61,641 bases of DNA from Pseudomonas kitaguniensis (GTDB taxonomy: Bacteria > Pseudomonadota > Gammaproteobacteria > Pseudomonadales > Pseudomonadaceae): NCBI RefSeq assembly GCF_009296165.1, contig NZ_VUAZ01000078.1, positions 1 to 61,641 on the forward strand. The letters are read 5' to 3'. This document shows, piece by piece, positions 26,435 to 35,393 of this stretch. Under the pieces are notes generated by a model. It searched no databases, was not told the origin of the DNA, and saw nothing but the letters and a program-made list of their open reading frames with translations. Every line of letters starts with the position of its first letter. The first letter of the stretch is position 1. Position numbers and translations under genes: made by a program.

Positions 26435-29080
26435 TTAGCCGGTATTGCGCAAACCGGCGGCAATACCGGCCACGGACACCAGCAGCGCCTGTTCCAGAGG
26501 GCTGTCTTGCGCAGCTTCCTGCAACCGCGAACGCGCCAATAACTCGGCCTGCAACAGGTGCAGCGGGTCGAGGTAGGTGTTGCGCAAGCGGATGAACTCA
26601 AGCGTATCCGGGCTATGCGCCAGCAGTTGCGACTGGCCAGTCAGGCCAAGCACCACACGGCACGCCTGCGACAATAGGTCGCGTAAGTGCGCACCCAATG
26701 GCAGCAAGTCAGGCTGCACCAGACGCTCATCATATAAACGCGCGATGTCGGCATCCGCCTTGGCCAGCACCATTTCCAGCATATCGATGCGCGTACGGAA
26801 GAACGGCCATTGCTCACGCATTTGCCCCAGCAACTCGCCTTCGCCGCGTTCCAGCGCCTTGCTCAATGCCGCTTCCCAGCCGAGCCAGGCGGGCAGCATC
26901 AGGCGGGTTTGGGTCCAGCCGAAGATCCATGGGATAGCGCGCAGACTTTCGATACCGCCTGCACGCCGTTTGGCCGGGCGACTGCCGAGCGGCAAGCGAC
27001 CGAGTTCCTGCTCGGGCGTGGACTGGCGAAAATACTCGACGAACTGCGGATTTTCCCGCACCACCGCGCGGTACGCGCTGACGCCATCGGCCGCCAATTC
27101 ATCCATCAAATGCCGCCAAGCCGGCTCTGGCGGCGGCGGTGGCAACAAGGTGGCTTCCAGCACGGCCGCCAAATACAGGTTGAGGTTTTGCTCGGCGATG
27201 TCCGGCAGGCCGAACTTGAAGCGGATCATCTCGCCTTGTTCGGTGGTACGGAAGCGCCCCGCCACCGAGCCAGGCGGCTGTGACAGGATGGCTGCGTGCG
27301 CCGGGCCACCGCCACGGCCAACGGTGCCGCCGCGACCGTGGAACAACAGCAACTCCACTTGCTGCTCGCGGCAAATATCCACCAGACGCTCCTGCGCCCG
27401 GTATTGCGCCCAGGCGGCGGCGGTGGTGCCGGCGTCCTTGGCCGAGTCCGAATAGCCGATCATCACTTCTTGCGGGCCTTGCAACCGCGCGCGATAGCCC
27501 GGCAATTGCAACAGGCACTCCATCACCGGCCCGGCGTTATCCAGGTCGGCCAGGGTTTCGAATAACGGCACCACGCGCATTGGCCGCTGCACGCCCGACT
27601 CTTTAAGCAGCAACTGCACCGCCAGCACATCGGACGCGGCGCCCGCCATGGAAATAACGTACGAGCCGAGCGACGCGGCCGGTGCGGCGGCAATTTCCTT
27701 GCAAGTATTCAATACCTCGGCGGTGTCTGCCGAGGGTTTGAAATAACCCGGCAGCAGCGGTCGACGGTTGGCCAATTCATTCATCAGGAAGCTGATGCGC
27801 GCCGCTTCATCCCAGTCCTCATAGCGGCCAAGGCCCAAGTAATCGGTGATCTCAGTCATGGCCGCCGAGTGTCGACTGGAATCCTGACGCACATCCAGGC
27901 GCACCAGGAACAGGCCAAAGGTCACCGCACGGCGCAGGCAATCGAGCAACGGGCCATCGGCAATCACGCCCATGCCGCACGCGTGCAGCGACTGGTAGCA
28001 CAGTTGCAGCGGGGCGAGCAGGTCTTGGTTGTCTTGCAACACTTCGGCAGGCGCCGGAGTCGGCGCGGTCAATGCCGTGTGCGCCCACTGGCGGGTGGCG
28101 CGCAGGCGTTCGCGCAGTTGCTTGAGCACGGCGCGATAGGGCTCGACGCTGTCGCCGACTTTGGCCTGTAACGCCGGGCTGGCCTGCTGCATCGACAGCT
28201 CGGACGCCAAGTGGTCGACGTCACGCAAATACAAATCCGCCGCCATCCAACGCGCCAGCAACAGTACTTCGCGGGTGACCGGCGCGGTGACATTCGGGTT
28301 GCCGTCACGGTCGCCGCCCATCCACGAGGCAAAGCGAATCGGCGCCGCCTCCAGTGGCAGGCGCAAGCCGGTGGCGGCGTGCAGCGCCTGGTCGGCCTTG
28401 CGCAAATAATTCGGGATGGCCTGCCACAGCGAATGCTCGATCACCGCAAAGCCCCATTTGGCTTCGTCTACCGGCGTGGGCCGGATGCGGCGGATTTCTT
28501 CGGTGTGCCACGCCTCGGCGATCAGCCGTTGCAAGCGTTCGCGGATCTGCTCGCGCTCGGCGGTGGTGAGGTCGCGGTGATCCTGCAGCGCCAGTTGCGC
28601 GGCAATCGCATCGTATTTCTGGATAAGCGTGCGGCGCGCCACTTCGGTCGGGTGGGCGGTGAGCACCAGTTCAATCTCCAGCTGCGCCAACTGCCGCGCC
28701 AAGGATTCATTGCTGTGCCCCTCGCCTTGCAGGCGGGCGAGCAACTCCGGCAATACACGCGATTCAAACGGCGCCGGTTGCGACTCATCGCGCCGATGAA
28801 TCAACTGGTACTGCTCGGCGATATTCGCCAGGTTAAGGAACTGGTTAAACGCTCGCGCGACCGGTAACAGCTCATCTTCCTGCAGTTGGTTCAAGCTGGC
28901 GCTGAGTTCTTCCCCCGCAGCCTGCTCGGCCCCCGCACCGCGGCGGTCAGCCTTGGCGCCTTTGCGGATTTGCTCGATCTTGTCGAGAAAATCATCGCCG
29001 TACTGCTCTCGAATGGTGTTGCCCAACAGTTCACCCAGCAGGTGAACATCCTCACGCAAGCGTGCATCGATATCACTCAT
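26435..29080 (-). CDS. ppc: Phosphoenolpyruvate carboxylase
   Basis: Ppc makes oxaloacetate from phosphoenolpyruvate and bicarbonate, refilling the TCA cycle. The 881-aa protein has the catalytic-His block [13 protein letters not shown], the [11 protein letters not shown] motif, the [13 protein letters not shown] block and the glycine-rich [16 protein letters not shown] loop. It ends in the allosteric C-terminus [10 protein letters not shown]. The start at 29080 ([20 protein letters not shown]) matches family N-termini; the upstream extension does not. It lies upstream of adk in the same direction, with a separate terminator. Confidence 0.97.
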   Translation of the reverse strand: MSDIDARLREDVHLLGELLGNTIREQYGDDFLDKIEQIRKGAKADRRGAGAEQAAGEELSASLNQLQEDELLPVARAFNQFLNLANIAEQYQLIHRRDESQPAPFESRVLPELLARLQGEGHSNESLARQLAQLEIELVLTAHPTEVARRTLIQKYDAIAAQLALQDHRDLTTAEREQIRERLQRLIAEAWHTEEIRRIRPTPVDEAKWGFAVIEHSLWQAIPNYLRKADQALHAATGLRLPLEAAPIRFASWMGGDRDGNPNVTAPVTREVLLLARWMAADLYLRDVDHLASELSMQQASPALQAKVGDSVEPYRAVLKQLRERLRATRQWAHTALTAPTPAPAEVLQDNQDLLAPLQLCYQSLHACGMGVIADGPLLDCLRRAVTFGLFLVRLDVRQDSSRHSAAMTEITDYLGLGRYEDWDEAARISFLMNELANRRPLLPGYFKPSADTAEVLNTCKEIAAAPAASLGSYVISMAGAASDVLAVQLLLKESGVQRPMRVVPLFETLADLDNAGPVMECLLQLPGYRARLQGPQEVMIGYSDSAKDAGTTAAAWAQYRAQERLVDICREQQVELLLFHGRGGTVGRGGGPAHAAILSQPPGSVAGRFRTTEQGEMIRFKFGLPDIAEQNLNLYLAAVLEATLLPPPPPEPAWRHLMDELAADGVSAYRAVVRENPQFVEYFRQSTPEQELGRLPLGSRPAKRRAGGIESLRAIPWIFGWTQTRLMLPAWLGWEAALSKALERGEGELLGQMREQWPFFRTRIDMLEMVLAKADADIARLYDERLVQPDLLPLGAHLRDLLSQACRVVLGLTGQSQLLAHSPDTLEFIRLRNTYLDPLHLLQAELLARSRLQEAAQDSPLEQALLVSVAGIAAGLRNTG

Positions 29081-29387
29081 CAGCCAATCTCCAGCCAGAA
29101 ATCCGGGACGCGCAGGCCTTCCAGAGTGCCGCCCGCATCGATTTCTGACAAGGCCGAACGCAAACCACTTTAAACCTTGCGGCTTGCAGCTAGTCTCAAC
29201 AGTGAGCCGCCGCGTTATCCACGCAGGCGGCTGGTCACTCATCACCGCCCGCCATTACAGGCTTTATTGAGGTGGCCATGGGTGAGGAAGGTGATGCGCC
29301 GTACGAAGAAGGCGAGCACAACAGAAAAAACTCTAAACAACCTGCAAGCATCGGGAACCGTGGCTTTCAGCGAACTGAGGATCAATC

Positions 29388-29714
29388 ATGAAGACTTTCC
29401 AAGAGCTGCTGAATAACTGGGAAGAGAAAGGTGCAGAAGCTCAAGATCTGGTTGAGATAAACGTATCGATCCACAAAGCCGACCTGGTGAAAATAAAAGC
29501 ATTCGCTGAGGTCTATGGCCTGTCTGAATCCACAATCACTGCGACACTACTCTCCACCTCTATTAAGGAAGCCGAGGAGGCCATTCCTTACGTAAAGGGA
29601 TCTGAGGTTATTAGAGTCGAAGAAGGTGAAGATATTTTTGCTGACGCAGGCAAGACACCCGCTTACGTCGAAGCTGAACAGAAGATTCACAAGTCCATGC
29701 TGACCAATAGCTGA
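29388..29714 (+). CDS. Small conserved Pseudomonas protein (PA3688-like)
   Basis: A 108-aa acidic protein without signal peptide. The central part (EINVSIHKADLVKIKAFAEV then GLSESTITATLLSTSIKEAE) looks like a ribbon-helix-helix-type or helix-turn-helix segment. From memory, close homologues carry the doubtful label 'type 1 pili tip component'; nothing here suggests a pilin. It is divergent from ppc and followed by a good terminator. GAGGATCAATC precedes the ATG. Function unknown; a DNA-binding or antitoxin-like role is only a guess. Confidence 0.75.
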   Translation: MKTFQELLNNWEEKGAEAQDLVEINVSIHKADLVKIKAFAEVYGLSESTITATLLSTSIKEAEEAIPYVKGSEVIRVEEGEDIFADAGKTPAYVEAEQKIHKSMLTNS

Positions 29715-29730
29715 CGCCGAGTGAACGCTG

Positions 29731-29752
29731 GCCCCTTTCGAGGGGCTTTTTG
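29731..29752 (+). terminator. Rho-independent terminator
   Basis: GCCCCTTTCGAGGGGCTTTTT is a short perfect stem with a T-run, 17 bases after the stop of the gene at 29388. Confidence 0.8.
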
Positions 29753-29810
29753 GTGAGTTCATAGTGTAAGACAAGAACACAAGCTCTCCTCTGCATGGGT
29801 ACAGGGTCGA

Positions 29811-30197
29811 CTAGACAAAGCCGAGTGCGTCAACGGCCCAAAGTCCAAACAGTATCAATAGAAACGAAACGCCACCCCAGTGCACTACAATCAGTTTGCG
29901 CTTAAGGCGGGCAGGGAAGTTTTTCAGGTCCTCGCTACTCGCCCCTCCATCGCGCAGATAGAGACGAGGCACTGTCATGACACCCATTATTGCACCCAGA
30001 ACGAACATCCGCCCCCAAGTGCCTGCGCTCTTAAAGGGGGCTCGGATCATTACAGCGGGACAGTTCTTTAGATGGCTCAACATCAGCTCCATCTTGGTAT
30101 AGGCGAGGTGCAACGCAAGGCCTAGAAAAACGAATAAACCTCCAAAACCTATCAAACCGACACAGAGGTAAACTTTCTGAGCGGTGCTTATACTCAC
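29811..30197 (-). CDS. Small membrane protein, candidate immunity protein
   Basis: A 128-aa protein with three clear membrane segments: about residues 9-34, 62-82 and 104-125. I recognise no family. Its GTG start overlaps the stop of the toxin candidate by four bases (GTGA), so both are made together. A polytopic membrane protein right after a glycine-zipper, probably membrane-active protein is the arrangement expected of an immunity protein that blocks pore formation in the inner membrane. That role is inferred from context. Confidence 0.65.
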   Translation of the reverse strand: MSISTAQKVYLCVGLIGFGGLFVFLGLALHLAYTKMELMLSHLKNCPAVMIRAPFKSAGTWGRMFVLGAIMGVMTVPRLYLRDGGASSEDLKNFPARLKRKLIVVHWGGVSFLLILFGLWAVDALGFV

Positions 30198-31663
30198 TTC
30201 GTAACCTCGTAAATTACTTCCCCTAGATTTTCACCCGCCTTGCCGATAACCGCCCCCGCTGCAAAAGAGCCCACTCCGATTACCACCAAGCCGCAGACAA
30301 GCGCACCTATCCCGGCAGTAGGCGCCCCAAGTGCTACACAGACAGTACCCGTCGCACTGGCTCCTAAAAACGCACTACTTGCAGCGCCACCCGCAATCCC
30401 GCCTATAAAGGCTCCACTTTCTGTGTATTTCACCTTCTTACATGCCTCTGTATTGCCCGAAGCGCACACGTCTTGAACCTTGATGTAAGAGGCGCCGCCA
30501 CCTGCTGCAGTGCCTAGCCATCCGCCGTATTTGACGTATTTGGCAGCCTTTGCGACCCCATCCATATGCGTTGCATAACCAGGAATCTGAGTGGGTGCAC
30601 CCGCTTTGCTCCAGCGATGTACCAAGCTACGACTTGAAATTCCCAAAGCACTCTTAAGGTTCGGATGATCGGGGAAACCAATACCCTTTTTGGTGAGCCA
30701 CGTGAGGTTGCTATCGAGCTGGCCAAACAAACGCTTACGCTCGGCAAAAAACTCAGGTGACCGCAGATGCCCGTCACGCAGGAAGGCGCGCTGGTGCAAG
30801 GCTTCAATGTCGCGCAGCGACGCTTGTACTTTCTCAAGGTTCGAAGCAAAAATGGCGACGCCAACGCCGGCAGCGGTAGACCCGTATTTGAAAAAGGATT
30901 CAAACTCGTCACGATGGCGAGCCAGGAAGTCGGCCTCGTCTGGTGAAAGATCCTGAAGCGCCTTATTCACATTTGCCGCCGCTTCCATCAGTACCGTTTC
31001 TTCATACGTACAACTGTAGTTATTGGGGTCACTGAGCACGATCATCTGGCCCGCTTTTACCTGATCCAAATTCGGGTTAAGCGCTTTGAATTTGGCAATA
31101 ACAGCGGGGTCAGGAGAGGCAAATAACTGAGCCTTTAATTCATCCGCCGTTGTGCTTTTGAGAACAATGTAAAACCCCGGCTCGTGGAGCTGGATCGGCT
31201 CAGGCCATCGCTCGCGGGGGAAAAATTTTAAATCTTCGGAGGACGGTGAGGGATAATCGGCATGGGTTGCGTCTTGCGTAGTTGAGCTATCTCTAAGGTA
31301 TTGAGCATGAGCAAACCGCAACAACCGTTCAGGGTCGGGTTTTAACAGGGGCTGAGTGAGCATGATCAGCGGAATGCGCTTAACCGAACGGGTTATTGCG
31401 TCCTGACCTTTGCGGGCCAAGGAATGCGCTTGGCTCAAGAGTTCGCGCTGTTCTTGCAGAATGGCCTGTATGCCCTGGTCAGGGGTCATATGGCCCGTAG
31501 CGACATCATCGGCAATACGCTTTGCGTAATAGGCAACTTCCCGATTGAACTGCATGCGCGAAATACCGTGGGCAAGATGCAGAGTACTGACCGTCAGCCC
31601 CTGCGCAATCAACTTGCCCGCCGCGCTGTTGACGTCCCAAATCTCATAACGGTTCGGGTTCAT
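30194..31663 (-). CDS. Candidate pore-forming antibacterial effector with glycine-zipper C-terminus
   Basis: A 489-aa protein, unlike any housekeeping family. Residues about 1-100 are helical (QFNREVAYYAKRIADDVATG). The middle holds a LysM-like stretch (LNPNLDQVKAGQMIVLSDP) followed by a helical region. The last 90 residues are glycine/alanine-rich and hydrophobic (GAFIGGIAGGAASSAFLGAS, then GVGSFAAGAVIGKAGENLGE), a glycine-zipper membrane-insertion pattern. It is coupled upstream to a 45-aa Hcp-like peptide and downstream to a membrane protein, which suggests a type VI secretion cargo and its immunity protein. The ATG at 31663 overlaps the upstream stop. It replaces the genes found between ppc and lptF in PAO1. 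Confidence 0.65.
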   Translation of the reverse strand: MNPNRYEIWDVNSAAGKLIAQGLTVSTLHLAHGISRMQFNREVAYYAKRIADDVATGHMTPDQGIQAILQEQRELLSQAHSLARKGQDAITRSVKRIPLIMLTQPLLKPDPERLLRFAHAQYLRDSSTTQDATHADYPSPSSEDLKFFPRERWPEPIQLHEPGFYIVLKSTTADELKAQLFASPDPAVIAKFKALNPNLDQVKAGQMIVLSDPNNYSCTYEETVLMEAAANVNKALQDLSPDEADFLARHRDEFESFFKYGSTAAGVGVAIFASNLEKVQASLRDIEALHQRAFLRDGHLRSPEFFAERKRLFGQLDSNLTWLTKKGIGFPDHPNLKSALGISSRSLVHRWSKAGAPTQIPGYATHMDGVAKAAKYVKYGGWLGTAAGGGASYIKVQDVCASGNTEACKKVKYTESGAFIGGIAGGAASSAFLGASATGTVCVALGAPTAGIGALVCGLVVIGVGSFAAGAVIGKAGENLGEVIYEVTK

Positions 31664-31797
31664 CCCTCTTCGCCCCACGAGCTATGATCCGTAGGGTCAG
31701 ACTCACAGGTATTACCGATCGAATCGTGGGGCGAACAGCCCACTGAAATCGGTCCTTGAGCCTCGCCGCTGATGGTCATGTCACCTCGGTTTGTCAT
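31660..31797 (-). CDS. Mini-Hcp-like peptide
   Basis: A 45-aa ORF with a strong RBS (AAAAGGAG) before its ATG. The sequence MTISGEAQGPISVGCS then SIGN resembles the N-terminus of type VI Hcp tube proteins (pattern MTITGxxQGLISAGCS...SIGN), but the protein stops after about one quarter of an Hcp. The stop overlaps the toxin-candidate start (ATGA). There is no remaining Hcp coding sequence downstream, so this is not a simple frameshift. It may be a vestigial or adaptor Hcp segment. The Hcp similarity is judged by eye. Confidence 0.6.
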   Translation of the reverse strand: MTNRGDMTISGEAQGPISVGCSPHDSIGNTCESDPTDHSSWGEEG

Positions 31798-32268
31798 ACG
31801 TAACACTCCTTTTCGTCAGCCGAAAACCGTATTACAAAAAATCTCAGCCGTGGCGTAGGGCATCTCTGAAAAACCATGCGGAATTTTCCGAACATGCACC
31901 GCCGAAGGCCCGGTGAAAATCTGGCCGAGTGACGCGGTGGGCAGCGTCAGCCCCAGACTCGCAGCCAACGATAAGATGCAAACGTGCGACCAGCACCCAC
32001 CCCTGAAAACCTCCAAAATCAGCAGCAAATGCAGGCTCGGCGTACAGCCGCGCACGGCGAAAGTTCCAACTTTTAAACATTGACCATTCAGTCAGATATT
32101 TTTTTCGGCGAATTGCCATCTCGGCTGAACTTTTGAAAAAAGCCTCCGGTCACAGCCAGTAAGCCATCACTTGGAACGGCCGTTTGAACAGGCGTCATGC
32201 GCGTAATCGCCGGGCCTGCAAGCGCTGATCAACTGAGATGGATTTTGATGTATTTCAGGAGTTATCTA
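31798..32268. other. Intergenic stretch without a recognised gene
   Basis: The 471 bases between the toxin cassette and the DUF4398 gene have overlapping short frames on the minus strand (for example 31844-32119), but none has a convincing RBS or a recognisable product. The promoter of the toxin cassette should lie in the first 100 bases, and that of the DUF4398 gene in the last 150. Confidence 0.5.
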
Positions 32269-32694
32269 ATGGAGTTGAAGACGATGAAGACCAGCACTGC
32301 CAAATCCTCGTTTAACCACCTGCGCGGGCTCAAATTGGCCGCGCTGGCAATCGGCACCAGCTTCGTTCTGGCTGGCTGCGCCGGCAACCCGCCAACCGAG
32401 CAATATGCGGTGACTCAGTCGGCCGTCAACAGCGCTGTCAGCGCAGGCGGCACCGAGTACGCAGCGGTTGAGATGAAGTCGGCGCAGGACAAGCTCAAAG
32501 AAGCCGAAATCGCGATGCATGACAAGAACTACGACAAGGCTCGCCAGTTGGCTGAACAAGCCGAGTGGGATGCCCGTGTTGCTGAGCGCAAGTCTCAGGC
32601 AGCCAAGGCTGACCAGGCTGTGAAAGACTCGCAGAAAGCTGTTCAGGAGCTGCGTCAGGAAGGCATGCGCCCAGCTGTTATCAAGCAGCAATAA
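32269..32694 (+). CDS. DUF4398 lipoprotein
   Basis: A 141-aa protein with a basic start, a hydrophobic stretch and the lipobox VLAGC (Cys at residue 37). The mature part is helical and strongly charged (EMKSAQDKLKEAEIAMHDKN, then KARQLAEQAEWDARVAERKS), matching DUF4398 proteins of the envelope. AGGAG seven bases before the ATG at 32269 supports this start. It pairs with the lptF gene 55 bases downstream, as PA3691 does with PA3692. Confidence 0.85.
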   Translation: MELKTMKTSTAKSSFNHLRGLKLAALAIGTSFVLAGCAGNPPTEQYAVTQSAVNSAVSAGGTEYAAVEMKSAQDKLKEAEIAMHDKNYDKARQLAEQAEWDARVAERKSQAAKADQAVKDSQKAVQELRQEGMRPAVIKQQ

Positions 32695-32749
32695 GCCGCC
32701 GCACCTGATTGCACTGCACCCGATATCGAATTGAAAGGACGACACGACT

Positions 32750-33535
32750 ATGCGTAAACAATTGATGATCCCTGCCCTGCTGGCGATGAGCGTTGCCCTG
32801 GCGGCCTGTTCCACCCCGCCAAACGCGAACCTGGAAAACGCACGGACTAACTTCTCGGCCCTGCAAACCAACCCACAAGCGACCAAGCTTGCGGCGCTGG
32901 AAACCAAAGACGCCAGCGAGTGGCTGGACAAAGCCGACAAGGCTTACCGCGACAAGGAAGACGAGAAGAAGGTCGACCAACTGGCCTACCTGACCAACCA
33001 GCGTGTTGAAGTCGCCAAGGACACCATCTCCCTGCGCGAATCCGAAGCCAAGCTGAAAAACGCGGGTGACGAACGTGCGCGTGCCCTGCTGCAAGCGCGT
33101 GATGCGCAGATCAAGCAACTGCAAGACAGCTTGAACGCCAAGCAGACTGATCGCGGTACGCTGGTAACCTTCGGTGACGTGCTGTTCGCCACCAACAAGT
33201 CCGACCTGAAATCCAGCGGCCTGGTCAACATCACCAAGCTGGCTCAGTTCCTGCGCGACAACCCGGACCGTAAAGTGATCGTCGAAGGCTACACCGACAG
33301 CACCGGTTCCGACTCGTACAACCAGAGCCTGTCTGAGCGTCGTGCTGCTTCCGTACAGCGTGCACTGGCTCAACAAGGCGTGGATATTTCGCGCATCGTG
33401 ACCCAGGGTTACGGCAAGGAATACCCGGTTGCCGACAACGGCAGCGTATCGGGCCGTGCCATGAACCGCCGCGTTGAAGTGACCATTTCCAACGACAACC
33501 AACCGGTTAAGCCACGCTCGTCCGTCGCTAACTGA
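32750..33535 (+). CDS. lptF: OmpA-family outer-membrane lipoprotein LptF
   Basis: A 261-aa lipoprotein: signal peptide with lipobox ALAAC (Cys20), a charged helical DUF4398-like region (about residues 30-130) and a C-terminal OmpA peptidoglycan-binding domain (about 135-245). NITKLAQFLRDNPDRKVIVEG then GYTDSTGSDSYNQSLSERRA shows the OmpA pattern. In P. aeruginosa LptF (PA3692) is a 261-aa surface lipoprotein linked to envelope stress and survival in harsh conditions, partly under AlgU control. Length and neighbours match. A strong terminator follows. Confidence 0.9.
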   Translation: MRKQLMIPALLAMSVALAACSTPPNANLENARTNFSALQTNPQATKLAALETKDASEWLDKADKAYRDKEDEKKVDQLAYLTNQRVEVAKDTISLRESEAKLKNAGDERARALLQARDAQIKQLQDSLNAKQTDRGTLVTFGDVLFATNKSDLKSSGLVNITKLAQFLRDNPDRKVIVEGYTDSTGSDSYNQSLSERRAASVQRALAQQGVDISRIVTQGYGKEYPVADNGSVSGRAMNRRVEVTISNDNQPVKPRSSVAN

Positions 33536-33549
33536 TTGATTGACGCTCG

Positions 33550-33581
33550 ATAAAAAACCCACCTTATGGTGGGTTTTTTTA
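33550..33581 (+). terminator. Rho-independent terminator after lptF
   Basis: AACCCACC-TTAT-GGTGGGTT followed by seven T residues, 20 bases after the lptF stop. A-runs on the left also allow it to serve the convergent gene at 33585. Confidence 0.9.
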
Positions 33582-33584
33582 TTG

Positions 33585-33890
33585 TCAGGCTTCGACTTTG
33601 CGGTTGTTGTCGTCACCCGGCATCATGGCTTCCATGCCTTGACGCCCACCCATCATTTTTTCCAGCGCCTCGGGATTCATCTGGCCTTCTGAGCCGCCTG
33701 AGCCTTCGGAGCCGCCGCCCTTGGCGCCGCCCGATGCTTTGGACAACATGTCCATAAGCATTTTGAGCGGGTCTTGTTTGTCTTGCTTCTCGGCGCCCTG
33801 CTTCTCGGCGCCTTCATCACCGCCCTGATCCAGTTTTGCCTGGCCGCCGGCCATCGCGAGCATTTTGCCAATCGCACTAATATCCATCAT
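33585..33890 (-). CDS. Small Gly/Met-rich hypothetical protein (PA3693-like)
   Basis: A 101-aa hydrophilic protein, convergent with lptF. It contains a charged segment GAEKQGAEKQDKQ, an amphipathic PLKMLMDMLSKA helix, a GGAKGGGSEGSGGSEG linker and a Met-rich MNPEALEKMMGGRQGMEAMM tail. No cysteine or signal peptide. The composition is reminiscent of harpin-type proteins, but there is no type III context. The ATG at 33890 follows GGGAGTGTG; a GTG one codon upstream is possible. Function unknown. Confidence 0.7.
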   Translation of the reverse strand: MMDISAIGKMLAMAGGQAKLDQGGDEGAEKQGAEKQDKQDPLKMLMDMLSKASGGAKGGGSEGSGGSEGQMNPEALEKMMGGRQGMEAMMPGDDNNRKVEA

Positions 33891-34011
33891 CACACTCCCA
33901 GATCAGTTAGTCGTAAGTAATCATCAGTAACACTGACACGTCATTCAGTGGCTTCTTACGCGAAACGGTTCCAGATACTTGTGCAATGACACATTTGACC
34001 GCTGGTGCGCG

Positions 34012-34338
34012 CTATTCCTGCAGCTTGGGTGTTTCCTGGCCCAGGCAGCGCACGGCCTGCTTCTTGTTGTTCACCAGTACGCCGCTCAGGCCTTTTTGCT
34101 CGGTGTCGAACATCACCAGCACACCGTCAATGCACTGCGCCACTTGCGCGGCCGGGGTCAGGGAGATTTTGTAGTCTTGACCCGGCACGGTCTTGAGCAA
34201 GGTGAAGTCGCTGAGCAGCAAGGCATCGTCGGGCTTGGCGAAGTGCAGGTAGCCGTAGTACCAAAGGCAACCGACGGTGCCGATGATGGTGCCTATGCCG
34301 GTCAGAATCAGCGGGATCATGTTGCGTTCTTCGCTCAT
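34012..34338 (-). CDS. Single-pass membrane hypothetical protein (PA3694-like)
   Basis: A 108-aa protein with one N-terminal membrane helix (about residues 7-30, IPLILTGIGTIIGTVGCLWY) and a roughly 75-residue soluble domain with two cysteines (about residues 69 and 98). Its start overlaps the stop of the alpha/beta-hydrolase gene by four bases (ATGA), so the two are coupled. I do not recognise the fold. Confidence 0.75.
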   Translation of the reverse strand: MSEERNMIPLILTGIGTIIGTVGCLWYYGYLHFAKPDDALLLSDFTLLKTVPGQDYKISLTPAAQVAQCIDGVLVMFDTEQKGLSGVLVNNKKQAVRCLGQETPKLQE

Positions 34339-35240
34339 TGCGGGTGCTCTAATGACTCAACGTTGGGAACCGGGTAGTTGGGAATCTCACCCAGCCGCCG
34401 CAGGCCATTGAAGTGCTGCGGGTCGTCCAGATAGCGCAGCATTACGGTTTGCCAGGTCTTGTCGGCAAAGGTTTGCACGTGGCCGCCACGGGTCAACTGC
34501 AACACCCTGGGCGGCGGCGCAGCCTGGTACAGGCGGATGCCATTGGCCAGCGGCACGATCGGGTCATCCACGCTGTGGAACAGCAACTTCGGCACGCCGG
34601 TCAGTTGCGGCATGGCGTAGATAGCGCTGTCGCCGTCCGGCACCAGCCAGGACAGCGGCACCTGGAACGGCCATGTTAACCAGGAGGTGCTCAGGGCGAA
34701 TTGTCCTACGTCACGATAACTGGCAGGAACGCCGTCCAGCACCAAGGCCTTAAGCCGGGTTTGGCGCTCGGGATGGGCTGCCAGGTAATGCACCGCCAAT
34801 GAGCCGCCCAGGCTTTGGCCGAGGACGATCAGCGGCAGATGCTGTGTTTCAGGCGCCGTGTCGACCCAACGAAAGGCCGCATCGATGTCTTGATACACCG
34901 CCGGCAATGACGGCTTGCCCTCGGACAAGCCGTAACCGCGATAGTCCAGCAGCAGCACTTGGTAACCCTGCTCGGGCAACCACCAACTGCCGCCCAAGTG
35001 CCAGGCAAGGTTGCCGCCGTTGCCGTGCAGGTGCAGCACCGTGCCTTTGACCGGCACACCCGGTCTGGCCGGCAGCCACCAGGCGTGAAGTTTCACCCCG
35101 TCGGCGCTGGTCAGGGTGACATCGCGGTACGCCAAGTGGGCTTTTTGCGGCGTGAACGGCAAGCCGGGCTCGGGGTAAAACAGCAGGGAGCTGCAGCCGT
35201 TCAGCGTGAGTAGCAGGCAAAGAATGCCGAGGATTCTCAT
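34335..35240 (-). CDS. Alpha/beta-hydrolase lipoprotein (PA3695-like)
   Basis: A 301-aa predicted serine hydrolase with a lipoprotein signal (LTLNGC, Cys about residue 15). The oxyanion segment LHLHGNGGNLAWHLGG, the nucleophile elbow VLGQSLGG, an acid near VDDPIVPLANG and a late His in LTRGGHVQTF make up the triad of BAAT/BEM46-type hydrolases. The substrate is unknown. The ATG at 35240 opens the lipoprotein signal; the extra 11 codons upstream do not fit one. It is coupled to the small membrane protein downstream. Confidence 0.87.
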   Translation of the reverse strand: MRILGILCLLLTLNGCSSLLFYPEPGLPFTPQKAHLAYRDVTLTSADGVKLHAWWLPARPGVPVKGTVLHLHGNGGNLAWHLGGSWWLPEQGYQVLLLDYRGYGLSEGKPSLPAVYQDIDAAFRWVDTAPETQHLPLIVLGQSLGGSLAVHYLAAHPERQTRLKALVLDGVPASYRDVGQFALSTSWLTWPFQVPLSWLVPDGDSAIYAMPQLTGVPKLLFHSVDDPIVPLANGIRLYQAAPPPRVLQLTRGGHVQTFADKTWQTVMLRYLDDPQHFNGLRRLGEIPNYPVPNVESLEHPQ

Positions 35241-35274
35241 CCGTTGAAGCCTCGTGAATGGGTTGAAAGTCAAC

Positions 35275-35363
35275 TGTGGGAGCGGGCTTGCTCGCGATGG
35301 CGGCGGGTCAGTCGACGCATCTGTTACTGATACACCGCGATCGCGAGCAAGCCCGCTCCCACA
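35275..35363. repeat. REPIN-like element
   Basis: TGTGGGAGCGGGCTTGCTCG and CGAGCAAGCCCGCTCCCACA are perfect inverse arms, with CGATGGCGGCGGG and CACCGCGATCG edges inside. One of the best-preserved copies, of the GAGCGGGCTTGCTCGCGA subclass. Confidence 0.9.
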
Positions 35364-35393
35364 GTTTTGACTCGGTTTGTTCAGGAATATCGT

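Noticed and set aside
31660..31797. Mini-Hcp as a frameshifted full-length Hcp
   Set aside because: The remaining Hcp sequence is absent in any frame, and the stop is overlapped with the next start codon.
31844..32119. Minus-strand frame of 91 codons between the toxin cassette and the DUF4398 gene
   Set aside because: No convincing RBS, overlaps another equally plausible frame, and no recognisable sequence.
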